A stretch of 64,000 bases of DNA from contig OZ244571.1 in NCBI GenBank assembly GCA_965217825.1, positions 4,030,001-4,094,000 of the forward strand, given 5' to 3'. The position numbers and the translations under genes were made by a program. Positions 48,688 to 56,755 of the stretch are shown piece by piece; position 1 is the stretch's first letter; the number at the start of each line of letters is the position of its first letter. Source of the stretch: VXNE01 sp965217825. Its GTDB lineage: Bacteria; Pseudomonadota; Gammaproteobacteria; Pseudomonadales; Azotimanducaceae. The notes below the pieces were generated by a model, which saw only the letters and a program-made list of their open reading frames with translations, was not told the DNA's origin and ran no database searches.

Positions 48688-50327
48688 GTCGCATCCGCCG
48701 ACTTGTCAAGATCGTTTGGACCATCGCCAAATACCGGCTCGACGAAGTCGCGCTATCCGTCGTCCCCGAAAGCCGACTGGTCCGGCTGTCGCCGTTCGCC
48801 CTGCTGCCCAAACCGACGCGTTCGCCCGCCGAGAGACTACGGCTGGCGATCGAAGACCTGGGGCCCATCTTTGTCAAGTTCGGCCAGATACTGTCCACCC
48901 GCCGCGACCTGCTGCCAACGGATTACGCCGACGAACTCGCGAAGCTTCAGGACCGCGTACCACCATTTCCCGCGCAGGCTGCGATAGCGCGCATCGAGGC
49001 GCGGGCGGGCAGGCCCATCGGAGAAATCTTTGGCACGTTCGATGAGCAGCCCATCGCTTCCGCGTCCCTTGCGCAGGTGCACGCGGCAACGCTTGGCGAC
49101 GGCATCGAGGTGGTGGTCAAGGTCCTGCGGCCCGGCATCGAAACCGTCATCGAGAAGGACCTCAAGCTACTGTACGGAGTCGCTGCGTTGTTGGAGCGCT
49201 TTTCCCGCGATGCGCGCAGGCTGCGCCTCAAGGCCGTGGTCTCCGACTACGAGCGAACCGTCTTCGACGAGTTGAACCTGCTGCTCGAAGCCGCCAACAC
49301 GGCAACCCTGCGACGCAACTTTGCCGATTCGCCGTTGTTGTACGCGCCGAGGGTGCACTGGCAGCACTGCCATGAAGATGTGTTCGTGGTCGAACGGGTG
49401 GAGGGCGTGCCCATCGCCGATGTCGCCGAATTGAAAGCGCGCGGCACCGATATGCGCAAGCTCGCGGCACGCGGCGTTGAGACCTTCTTCACGCAGGTCT
49501 TCGAACACAACTTCTTTCACGCGGACATGCACCCCGGCAACATATTCATCGATGTCACGGACCCGGCGAACCCAAGCTATATCGCAGTCGATTGCGCCGT
49601 CATCGGTCGCCTGACAGAGGAGGACCAGACCTACCTGGCAAAGAACCTCGTCGCCTTCTTCCACCAGGACTACGCAAAAGTGGCGAAACTGCACGTCGAA
49701 TCGGGTTGGGTCCCGCCCGGCACCGATGTCGGCGAGTTCGAAGCCGTGATACGCCAACTGTGCGAACCCATATTCGAACGACCCTTGAAGGAAATCTCGT
49801 TCGGCAACTTTCTCGTCGCCCTGTTCCGCGCCGCGCGGCGTTTCGACATGGAGGTCCAGCCGCAACTCGTGCTGCTGCAAAAGACCCTTTTGAACATCGA
49901 GGGCCTCGGACGCCAGCTTTACCCGGACCTGGACCTCTGGGCCACGGCCAAACCCTTCATGGAACGCTGGATCGAAGCGCGCTACGGGCCGCTCGGCGCT
50001 TTACGGCGACTCGCCGACCGATTGCCGGACCTGCTCGATCAACTGCCAAGACTGCCGGATCTGCTGCTCGGCGCCGAGGCGCGCATCAAGGACCTGGACC
50101 GGCTCGCGGCGCAACAACGAGAAGTGATCGGCGAGGTCGCCGAGGCGCTCGCGAGCCGACGGCGCAACAGCCGCTTGCGGCGTGCTGTCGGCGCGGTGCT
50201 CGCGCTCGCCGGCCTGGTCTTGCTGTGGACGCCGGTCGCCAACGCTTTCGCCCGCGGGGAGTTCACGGTGCCAGCCCTCGGTGTTGCGGCGATAGTCCTC
50301 GGCGCTCTGCTCGCGGCGCGCAAATGA
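48684..50327 (+). CDS. ubiB: Ubiquinone biosynthesis protein-kinase-like UbiB
   Basis: A 547-residue ABC1/ADCK family ATPase needed for ubiquinone synthesis and extraction from the membrane. The KxGQ motif is GPIFVKFGQILSTRRDLLP, the Ala-rich loop is PIASASLAQVHAATL, the catalytic Lys/Glu lie in VVVKVLRPGIE and DELNLLLEAANTATLRRNF, and the HxDxHPGN motif is FFHADMHPGNIFID. Two C-terminal membrane helices (LRRAVGAVLALAGLVLLWTPVANAFA; VPALGVAAIVLGALLAARK) anchor it. GTG 48684 overlaps ubiE by 4 bp. Confidence 0.96.
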   Translation: MSRIRRLVKIVWTIAKYRLDEVALSVVPESRLVRLSPFALLPKPTRSPAERLRLAIEDLGPIFVKFGQILSTRRDLLPTDYADELAKLQDRVPPFPAQAAIARIEARAGRPIGEIFGTFDEQPIASASLAQVHAATLGDGIEVVVKVLRPGIETVIEKDLKLLYGVAALLERFSRDARRLRLKAVVSDYERTVFDELNLLLEAANTATLRRNFADSPLLYAPRVHWQHCHEDVFVVERVEGVPIADVAELKARGTDMRKLAARGVETFFTQVFEHNFFHADMHPGNIFIDVTDPANPSYIAVDCAVIGRLTEEDQTYLAKNLVAFFHQDYAKVAKLHVESGWVPPGTDVGEFEAVIRQLCEPIFERPLKEISFGNFLVALFRAARRFDMEVQPQLVLLQKTLLNIEGLGRQLYPDLDLWATAKPFMERWIEARYGPLGALRRLADRLPDLLDQLPRLPDLLLGAEARIKDLDRLAAQQREVIGEVAEALASRRRNSRLRRAVGAVLALAGLVLLWTPVANAFARGEFTVPALGVAAIVLGALLAARK

Positions 50328-50408
50328 ACCGGGGCGACGCGAGACGCCAAGCAAAGCCCCCGAGGGATCAAGTATAGTTACCGGCCCGAAACAAAATGGA
50401 GGCTCCTG

Positions 50409-50633
50409 ATGTTCGGACTTGGACCATGGGAACTCCTGATCATCCTGGCCATCGTGTTGCTGATATTCGGCCCTCGTCGCCTGAAGACGCTCGGTTCGGA
50501 TCTCGGTAACGCCATCAAGGGTTTTCGTTCCGCGGTGAAGCACGAAGAAGAAGACAAACAAACCGAAAACGAACCGAAGATCATCGAGGACGACACTCCG
50601 CCCAAGTCCCGGCGGGAAAGCCGACAGCACTAA
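50409..50633 (+). CDS. tatA: Sec-independent translocase subunit TatA
   Basis: A 74-residue twin-arginine transport protein: FGLGPWELLIILAIVLLIFGPRRLKTLGSDLGNAIKGFRSAVKHEEED has the membrane helix, hinge FGPRRL and amphipathic helix, then a charged tail. It multimerises to let folded proteins cross the inner membrane. Strong GGAGG box at 50399-50403; TATAGT at 50373-50378 may be a -10. Start ATG 50409. First of tatABC. Confidence 0.96.
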   Translation: MFGLGPWELLIILAIVLLIFGPRRLKTLGSDLGNAIKGFRSAVKHEEEDKQTENEPKIIEDDTPPKSRRESRQH

Positions 50634-50645
50634 CGAGCCGCGCGG

Positions 50646-51050
50646 ATGTTCGACATCGGCTTGTCCGAGCTGCTGCTGCTGAGCGTCATCGTGCTGCTGG
50701 TGATCGGTCCCAAGCGTCTCCCCGAAACGTTGCGGACGCTGGGCCTCTGGATCGGGCGCATGCGCCGCAGTTTCACGCGCGTCAAGACGGAAATCGAGCG
50801 TGAGATCGGCATGGACGACGTGCGCCGACAACTCCACAACGAAGCCATCATGGAGCAGATGAAGGACATCGAACGCGATGTCGGCGGCGCGATCGACGAC
50901 GCGAGCATCGGCGCCTCGAAAGAGGATCCGCCGCAAGACATCCACAACGCGGAAGGGCCGACAGGAGATCAGGCCGTGGAACCTTCCGGCCCCGTGATGC
51001 CGACTCCACCGCCCGAAGATTCGCCCCGGAAAGCACGCGATGGCCGATGA
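50646..51050 (+). CDS. tatB: Sec-independent translocase subunit TatB
   Basis: A 134-residue Tat receptor subunit. FDIGLSELLLLSVIVLLVIGPKRLPETLRTLGLWIGRMRRSFTRVKTEIEREIGMDDVRRQLHNE is the TatB pattern, with the Glu in the helix (SELLLL) that contacts TatC and a long amphipathic helix. It is 12 bp after tatA and overlaps tatC by 11 bp. Confidence 0.95.
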   Translation: MFDIGLSELLLLSVIVLLVIGPKRLPETLRTLGLWIGRMRRSFTRVKTEIEREIGMDDVRRQLHNEAIMEQMKDIERDVGGAIDDASIGASKEDPPQDIHNAEGPTGDQAVEPSGPVMPTPPPEDSPRKARDGR

Positions 51051-51861
51051 GCAGTCCCACGAAATTGCCACGGACGAGAAGGGAAACGAGGCGGCGCAAA
51101 AACCCAAGGATGTGGAAACAGAACACGACGCCAAGGTCGACGACCACGAGATGCCCTTTCTCGACCATCTGCTGGAACTGCGTCAGCGCCTGTTGCGCAG
51201 CATCGTTGCCGTGGCCGTCCTGTTCGTCCCAAGCTTCGTCTTCCGCGACGATATCTACCACTTCGTATCTGCGCCGCTGACGGCAATCCTGCCGGGCGGC
51301 AACCTGGCCGCAATCGATGTCGCATCGCCCTTCGTGATGCCCCTCAAACTCGCGGCGTTCACCTCCTTTGTCGCCGCGATGCCCTACCTGCTGCACCAGC
51401 TCTGGGGCTTTGTCGCGCCAGGCCTCTATCTGCGCGAGAAGAAGTTCGCGCTTCCGCTCCTGGCGTCGAGCGTCCTGCTGTTCTACGCCGGGATGGCATT
51501 CGCGTACTTCGTGCTGTTCCCGGTCGTTTTCGCGTTCTTCGCCCACGCCGCGCCGGAAGGCGTGACACTGATGACAGACATCAACCGCTACCTCACCTTT
51601 GTGCTGAAGATGTTCTTCGCCTTTGGCGTGGCGTTCGAGATACCGGTCGCAACGATCCTGCTGGTGCGATCAGGTCTGGCAACGGCGGACGGCATCGCGC
51701 GCAAGCGCCCCTATGTCATCGTCGGCTGCTTCGTTGTCGGCATGCTGCTGACCCCGCCGGATCCGATCACCCAAGTCCTGTTGGCCATCCCTGTCTGGCT
51801 GCTGTTCGAAATAGGCATCCTGCTGTCGCGCCCCACCGGGCGGCGATCAAAGGACGACTAG
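51040..51861 (+). CDS. tatC: Sec-independent translocase subunit TatC
   Basis: A 273-residue six-helix membrane protein that recognises the twin-arginine signal. HEMPFLDHLLELRQRLLRSIVAVAVLF is the family start with the Glu/Leu signal-binding patch; PLLASSVLLFYAGMAFAYFVLFPVVFAFF and TFVLKMFFAFGVAFEIPVATILLVRSG are later hallmark helices. A 40-residue acidic N-terminal extension precedes it. Last gene of the ubiE-ubiB-tatABC group; an IS1182 copy begins 95 bp downstream. Confidence 0.96.
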   Translation: MADEQSHEIATDEKGNEAAQKPKDVETEHDAKVDDHEMPFLDHLLELRQRLLRSIVAVAVLFVPSFVFRDDIYHFVSAPLTAILPGGNLAAIDVASPFVMPLKLAAFTSFVAAMPYLLHQLWGFVAPGLYLREKKFALPLLASSVLLFYAGMAFAYFVLFPVVFAFFAHAAPEGVTLMTDINRYLTFVLKMFFAFGVAFEIPVATILLVRSGLATADGIARKRPYVIVGCFVVGMLLTPPDPITQVLLAIPVWLLFEIGILLSRPTGRRSKDD

Positions 51862-51956
51862 GAGCCTTCAGCCCACTGGATTACAGTGCGCCCGTGACGC
51901 CCAGGGAACTCCGACGTTGCAAGTCCTCCAGCAGTGGTGGCAGTGTTGTTCCATGC

Positions 51957-53727
51957 AAGGCTGTCCGAGAACGGGCACCCCCCGCATATCCTTTGTGATA
52001 TCGTTTGATCCTTGCTGACGAGAGGGTGTTGGATGCCTCCCTTCAAGGACTACCCGGCGGATTACTCCCAGAGCCAACTTTTCCCCAGCAACGTTTTCGA
52101 CCTGCTGCCGGACGACCACGATTGTTTCGTGTATCGGGACTTGTTCGAGCAGTTGGACACCTCGGAGGTGGACGCCCGATACAGCCGCCGGGGCCAGCGC
52201 GCGTACGCGCCGCGGCAGATCGTCTCGATTCTGATATACGCGTACAGCCACGGGGTTTTCAGTTCGCGGCAGATCGAGAAGCGGTGCAACGAGGATTTGG
52301 GGTTCATGCACATCGCGGGCAAGCACTGCCCGAACTTTCGGGTGCTGAGCGATTTCCGCAAGGACCGCGGGGACTTTTTCCGGTCCTGCTTCAAGCAGAC
52401 GGTGCGCATGGCGCTGGAGCTCGACATGGCTTCGCTGGGCCATGTGAGTCTGGACGGCTCGAAGTTCAAGGCGAACAGTTCGAAGCACAAGGCGATGAGC
52501 TACGGTCGGATGCGGGAGCGGGAGCGCGCGCTGTGCGAGGAGATCGAGGCGCTGTCGGAACAGGCGCGGCGCTGCGACGAGGAGGAGGACCGCGCGTACC
52601 GGGACGCCACGGGCTACGAGTTGCGGGAGGACTTGCGCGACAAGGAACAGCGCCTGGAGCGGATACGCGAGGCGAAGCGGGCGCTGGAGGCGCGCGAGGC
52701 GGAGCTGCGGCCGGGGCGGGAGATCGAGGACAAGAAGCAGATCAGCTTCGCCGACAAGGACGCGCGGATCATGGGCAAGAAGGGGGCGTTCGATTACGCC
52801 TACAACGCGCAGATCGGGGTGGACGGGGACGCGCAGATCATTGTCGGCCAACACGTCAGCCAAGCGGCGAACGACCAAGGCGAGGTCGGCCGGGCGCTGG
52901 ACGAGCTGGAGGCGTCGAGCGGCCGCTTGCCGGACAAGATGAGCCTGGACAACGGCTATTACTCGGGGGACAACCTGCGGGCGGTGTCGGACCGGGGGGT
53001 GGAGGCGTACATCGCGACGGACCGCGGCGAGAAGCCGGCCGCGACCGGCGTGGAGGACAGCGATCGCCCCTTGGTGAAGGCGGACTTTCGCTACGACGAG
53101 GCGCGGGACGGTTTTCATTGTCCCGGCGGCCAGTTCCTGGCGTTGCGGCGCGTGGACGCCCGGGGCCGGCGCGAGTATCGGGGCGAGGCCGAGGTTTGCG
53201 CGGCCTGCGCCTATCACGATCGCTGTTGCCGGTCGAAGTCCGGGGCGGCGCGGACGGTGACGAGCGATGGCCAAGAGCCGTTGCGCCGGGCGATGAACGA
53301 GCGGATGTCGCGGCCGGAGGGTCGGGCCGTTTACCGACGCCGCAAGGCGATAGTGGAACCGGTGTTCGGGCAGATCAAGAACACGGGTTTCCGGGGTTTC
53401 GGTGTGCGGGGCAAGTCGAAGGTGGACAGCGAGTTCTCGCTGGTCTGCTCCGCGCACAACGTCAAGAAAATGGTCCATGCGGCGCTCCGGGGAGCGGTGT
53501 GCCTGGAGTTCGGGCAAAGGGCGGCGATGGCGTAGAATCGGGCCCGCGGGATCTCTGGAAGTGACGAAACGGTCTGGCCGCGCCCCTTTTCAGTCGAAAA
53601 AAGCATAACGAGACGTCTGGGCTCGACTTGCCGCGTGGCGGGGCCGTGTTGCCGGAGCAACCGACATGAGCCGATACGCGTCAGCAGGAGCAAAATGCCG
53701 CCAAGTGCCCTGTTCTCGGACGCCCTC
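51957..53727 (+). mobile_element. IS1182-family element, copy 2
   Basis: A 1771-bp element, inverted relative to copy 1 at 36705-38475 and with the same coding sequence. The left end reads AAGGCTGTCCGAGAAC, where copy 1 has GAGGCTG; the right flank is CTAG (53728-53731) but the left flank is ATGC (51953-51956), so there is no target duplication. This points to rearrangement after insertion. Confidence 0.93.
52033..53535 (+). CDS. IS1182-family transposase, copy 2
   Basis: A 500-residue DDE transposase identical in translation to the copy at 36897-38399, so both carry intact domains: the DUF772-type N-terminus, a Cys-rich insertion (CAACAYHDRCC), and the DDE segments SLDGSKFKANSS, KMSLDNGYYSG and EPVFGQIKNTG. 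ATG 52033 is preferred over the upstream TTG at 52012. Identity of the two copies shows recent movement or homogenisation. Confidence 0.95.
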   Translation: MPPFKDYPADYSQSQLFPSNVFDLLPDDHDCFVYRDLFEQLDTSEVDARYSRRGQRAYAPRQIVSILIYAYSHGVFSSRQIEKRCNEDLGFMHIAGKHCPNFRVLSDFRKDRGDFFRSCFKQTVRMALELDMASLGHVSLDGSKFKANSSKHKAMSYGRMRERERALCEEIEALSEQARRCDEEEDRAYRDATGYELREDLRDKEQRLERIREAKRALEAREAELRPGREIEDKKQISFADKDARIMGKKGAFDYAYNAQIGVDGDAQIIVGQHVSQAANDQGEVGRALDELEASSGRLPDKMSLDNGYYSGDNLRAVSDRGVEAYIATDRGEKPAATGVEDSDRPLVKADFRYDEARDGFHCPGGQFLALRRVDARGRREYRGEAEVCAACAYHDRCCRSKSGAARTVTSDGQEPLRRAMNERMSRPEGRAVYRRRKAIVEPVFGQIKNTGFRGFGVRGKSKVDSEFSLVCSAHNVKKMVHAALRGAVCLEFGQRAAMA

Positions 53728-53744
53728 CTAGCGCAGCCTGCTAG

Positions 53745-55712
53745 GCTGAACTTCGAGGCGTCACACGATCTAACCCGTTGTTTTTTCGGGTAAATCAAAA
53801 AAATCGGGCGATCGTTACTGGGTACGTCCTATGGGCGCACGCCCAGGAGCTTGAAGGCTTCGCGCTGTAGCGCGGTGGGCCGGGTGAGGACTTCGAACGG
53901 CACGGCGCCGGACACTCGGGGGACGACCCGGTTTCTGGCGATCGTCGCCAGGTCGCCGAGCAGGGTGCGGAAGCTGTGCACCGGCAGACCGTCGGCGGTG
54001 CGTTTGCCGCGGGCTTTTTCCCTGGCGGCGTCGGAGACCTTCGCCGGCGCCACGATGGATGTGCGCGCCGCCTCGGCGGCGGCCGGGTCGTGATCGTCGA
54101 ACAGCAGCGGCTTGAGCCGCTGGCGCATATGCCATTCCACGTAATAGGCCAGCATGCACAGGAACACATGCGCGCGGACCCGGTCGGCGGTTCGGTGGAA
54201 CACGGGCCGCACCTTCAGGTCCACGGTCTTCAGGCTGCGGAAGGCGCGCTCGACCGCGCTCAGGCGCTTGTAGGCGCGCACGGCGCCCTCGGCGTCGAGT
54301 CGCGTCTCCGCCAAGCTGGTGCGCACGACGTACAAGCCGTCCAGCGCCGCCTCCGCGGCGATGGTCTCGGGCTTCCGCCGATAGCCGAACGAGTCCTCTT
54401 CGATATCCAGATCGAAGTGCTTGGCCATCTTGTATTTGCCGACGACCTTGCCCACCCGCACGCCGATCTTGTCCGCGCCCTTCAGGCGCCGCTTCTCCCG
54501 CCTCGCGGCCGCCGCGACGGGATCGAGCAACGCCTCGGTGGCCCGGAGCAGCTCTTCCCGCTTGCGCGCCCGCTCCTCCGCCAGCAGCGGATTGCGGCAC
54601 ACCATGAGGCGCTCGCCCGGATAGGCGTCGCTTCGGATCTCCACCAGGTCGGTCTCGTCGAACAGCGACAGCTGCACCGCGCCGGACTCCACCAGGGAGC
54701 GGACCGCCGGACCCCGCAGCGCGCTGATCCAGTCCAGGCCGGACGGCCTCACCTCCTCGCGGATGCGCGCCTCGGTCAACATCCCGCGGTCGCCCACCAG
54801 CACCACCCTGGAGAACCCGAACCGATGCCGCAGCTTGTCGATCTGCGCGCCCACGGTGGCCGGGTCCGCCGTGTTGCCGTCGAACACCTCGACCGCCACC
54901 GGACGGCCCTCGGCGTCGCACAACAGCCCGAACTCGATCTGCAGCTTGCCGCGCTTGCCGTCGCGGGAGTACCCGCGCTTGGCCAGCGGACAGCGGCGCC
55001 CTTCCAGCCACACCGACGTCAGGTCGTAAAGCACCAGGGCGCCGTCCTCGAGATGCCGCTTGGCCAAGCGCCGCTCGATGGCGTCCCGGCGCTTGAGCAG
55101 CCAGTCCATGGCGGCGTAGAGATCGTCCTCGCCGCAGTCTTCCAGCCCCAGCGTCTCGGCGAGCGAGTCGCGCGCGGTCGCCTCGGCCAAGCCCCGGGCG
55201 GCGGCCAGTTTCGAGCCGGGGTCGACGATCCGGGCGACGATCATCGCCAGCACGCGCCGGCGCTCGGGCGAGTCCGCGCCGGCGATCGTCCGGTCCAGCC
55301 GCAGCTCGCGCAGCGTCCCGAGCGCGGCGGCGACATGGCCGTGGGGCCGAGAGCGAACGATGTCGAAGGCGTCGTCGAGGCGGGACACCGCGGCGCCGCC
55401 CTTGAGCAGCACGCGCAGGCCCTCGACCAGCGTCGGGGGCCATTTGGAGAGGTTGGCGAGGGTGCGTTTCCTGACCTTGCCGGCGTCGCGGAAGGACTCG
55501 CGCAGGAGCACGGCGGGGGGCGAGTTGCGGTTGGGGACGCTTTCGATGTACATGGCTACTTGATTCGAAAGGATACATCGCCATGTAAACACATATGCCG
55601 CACAAAATCAACTTATTACATGGCTACACATTCCTGCTCGACCGGCGCAAGGAATCCCGTTGAATTAGAGACTTAAGGCCAAAATACGCTTGGGTTGGTC
55701 TGGAAGTTCAGG
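53745..55712 (-). mobile_element. IS1634-family element, copy 2
   Basis: A 1968-bp element with ends GCTGAACTTCGAG (left, 53745) and, complement of the right end, CCTGAACTTCCAG, flanked by CTAG on both sides (53741-53744 and 55713-55716). Only 13 bp (53728-53740) separate it from the end of IS1182 copy 2. Its outer 100-200 bp do not match copy 1 although the body does. Confidence 0.88.
53829..55553 (-). CDS. IS1634-family transposase, copy 2
   Basis: A 574-residue IS4-superfamily transposase. ATG 55553 gives YIESVPNRNSPPAVLLRESFRDAGKVRKRTLANLSKWP. Residues after about 30 are nearly the same as copy 1 (for example LVLYDLTSVWLEGRRCPLAKRGYSRDGKRGKLQIEFGLLCD; one Lys/Glu difference), with intact DDE segments. 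The extreme ends differ more, as does the C-terminus (AFKLLGVRP against AFKRLGVRLERSQ). Confidence 0.95.
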   Translation of the reverse strand: MYIESVPNRNSPPAVLLRESFRDAGKVRKRTLANLSKWPPTLVEGLRVLLKGGAAVSRLDDAFDIVRSRPHGHVAAALGTLRELRLDRTIAGADSPERRRVLAMIVARIVDPGSKLAAARGLAEATARDSLAETLGLEDCGEDDLYAAMDWLLKRRDAIERRLAKRHLEDGALVLYDLTSVWLEGRRCPLAKRGYSRDGKRGKLQIEFGLLCDAEGRPVAVEVFDGNTADPATVGAQIDKLRHRFGFSRVVLVGDRGMLTEARIREEVRPSGLDWISALRGPAVRSLVESGAVQLSLFDETDLVEIRSDAYPGERLMVCRNPLLAEERARKREELLRATEALLDPVAAAARREKRRLKGADKIGVRVGKVVGKYKMAKHFDLDIEEDSFGYRRKPETIAAEAALDGLYVVRTSLAETRLDAEGAVRAYKRLSAVERAFRSLKTVDLKVRPVFHRTADRVRAHVFLCMLAYYVEWHMRQRLKPLLFDDHDPAAAEAARTSIVAPAKVSDAAREKARGKRTADGLPVHSFRTLLGDLATIARNRVVPRVSGAVPFEVLTRPTALQREAFKLLGVRP

Positions 55713-55713
55713 C

Positions 55714-56195
55714 TAGCCGGGGTTGACCTCGACTGTGGTGGTCTCCGAGCGGCCTTCGTCGAGCACCAGGCGATGCCGCCGCTCGGCAGGCCCGGATCTC
55801 GCGCCGTGAGAGTCACGTTCCCCACACGACCTTCGAGCACATCGCCCGTGACGCGCAGTTCCATTTCGTATTTTTCACCGAACTCCCAGGGGAAGTCGGT
55901 TTGCGCGATGACCGTCGTGCCATCCAGTTCGCGAACGAGCTGCAACGACTGATCGTCGCGGTTCAACAGGAGCGCGTAGTAGCGCCGCATTCCCTGGGCG
56001 CGCGCCGCGATGCCGACGCGACGCGCCAGGTGCGGCGTGACATCCGCCGCAAGCCGGTAATCGCGCCACTCGCGTGTGCCATAAAGCATCAGGCCGGTGC
56101 CCCGGTTCTGCGTCAGGCGAATCCGCGGGCCTTGGGCAGTTCGCCAATCGGTGTCTGGTTTCGGGAATCGATCATTATGATCTCCTTGGTAATTC
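55714..56195 (-). pseudogene. ADP-ribosylglycohydrolase-type C-terminal domain remnant
   Basis: The minus strand reads DTDWRTAQGPRIRLTQNRGTGLMLYGTREWRDYRLAADVTPHLARRVGIAARAQGMRRYYALLLNRDDQSLQLVRELDGTTVIAQTDFPWEFGEKYEMELRVTGDVLEGRVGNVTLTARDPGLPSGGIA. This matches the beta-sandwich domain found at the C-terminus of some ADP-ribosylglycohydrolase proteins. The catalytic domain is missing: the remnant begins immediately after the dtd stop codon. After GGIA the frame breaks; one base lost in the GCC-CTG run restores LVLDEGRSETTTVEVNPG and a TAG stop, which is part of the CTAG at the IS1634 border. So the gene is truncated at one side, frameshifted, and bordered by an IS. Confidence 0.75.
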
Positions 56196-56197
56196 AG

Positions 56198-56635
56198 CTA
56201 GACCGCAAGCAGAATCGTCACCGGCCCATCGTTGACCAGGCTGACCTGCATGTCTGCACCGAAGACGCCTGTTTCGACGTGCCGCCAGCGCTCCTTCATC
56301 ACCGCGATATAGTGTTCGTACAGTGCCCGCGCCCTTTCCGATTCCGCCGCGTGTCCAAAGCTCGGCCGATTACCTCGGGAGGTATCTGCGGCCAGCGTGA
56401 ACTGCGAGACCACCAACACGCTGCCGTCGACGTCCACGACCGAACGGTTCATCGGTTTCGAAGCGTCGGCGAAGACGCGCAGCGCAAGGGTCTTCGCCGC
56501 CAGCCTTTCTGCCTGCGTTTCGGTGTCATCGCGGAACACGCCCAGAAAAACGAGCAGCCCCTGATCGATACGCGCCACGGTTTCACCATCGATGGCGACC
56601 GACGCGCTGACAACGCGTTGACACAAAGCCCTCAC
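56198..56635 (-). CDS. dtd: D-aminoacyl-tRNA deacylase
   Basis: A 145-residue DTD that frees tRNA from mischarged D-amino acids and glycine. (M)RALCQRVVSASVAIDGETVARIDQGLLVFLGVFRDDTETQAERLAAKTLALRVFAD, the substrate-pocket motif SQFTLAADTSRGNRPSF and the cross-subunit Gly-cisPro motif NDGPVT are all present. The GTG start at 56635 gives the usual length. The gene is divergent from the thiouridylase gene and now abuts the decayed hydrolase remnant downstream. Confidence 0.95.
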   Translation of the reverse strand: MRALCQRVVSASVAIDGETVARIDQGLLVFLGVFRDDTETQAERLAAKTLALRVFADASKPMNRSVVDVDGSVLVVSQFTLAADTSRGNRPSFGHAAESERARALYEHYIAVMKERWRHVETGVFGADMQVSLVNDGPVTILLAV

Positions 56636-56742
56636 CGCACGCCACCCCCGCGCGGTCCCGCCACGAACCTTCCGGACGACATCGCGTTCCCGCGTCTATG
56701 TTCCAAACGCGGACAAACGGCGAATGCGCCACGGTGACCGGC

Positions 56743-56748
56743 TACAAT
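56743..56748 (+). promoter_or_regulatory. -10 box TACAAT next to the thiouridylase start
   Basis: TACAAT ends 7 bp before ATG 56756, without room for a Shine-Dalgarno. If active, the message would be leaderless. Confidence 0.4.
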
Positions 56749-56755
56749 ATGCGGC

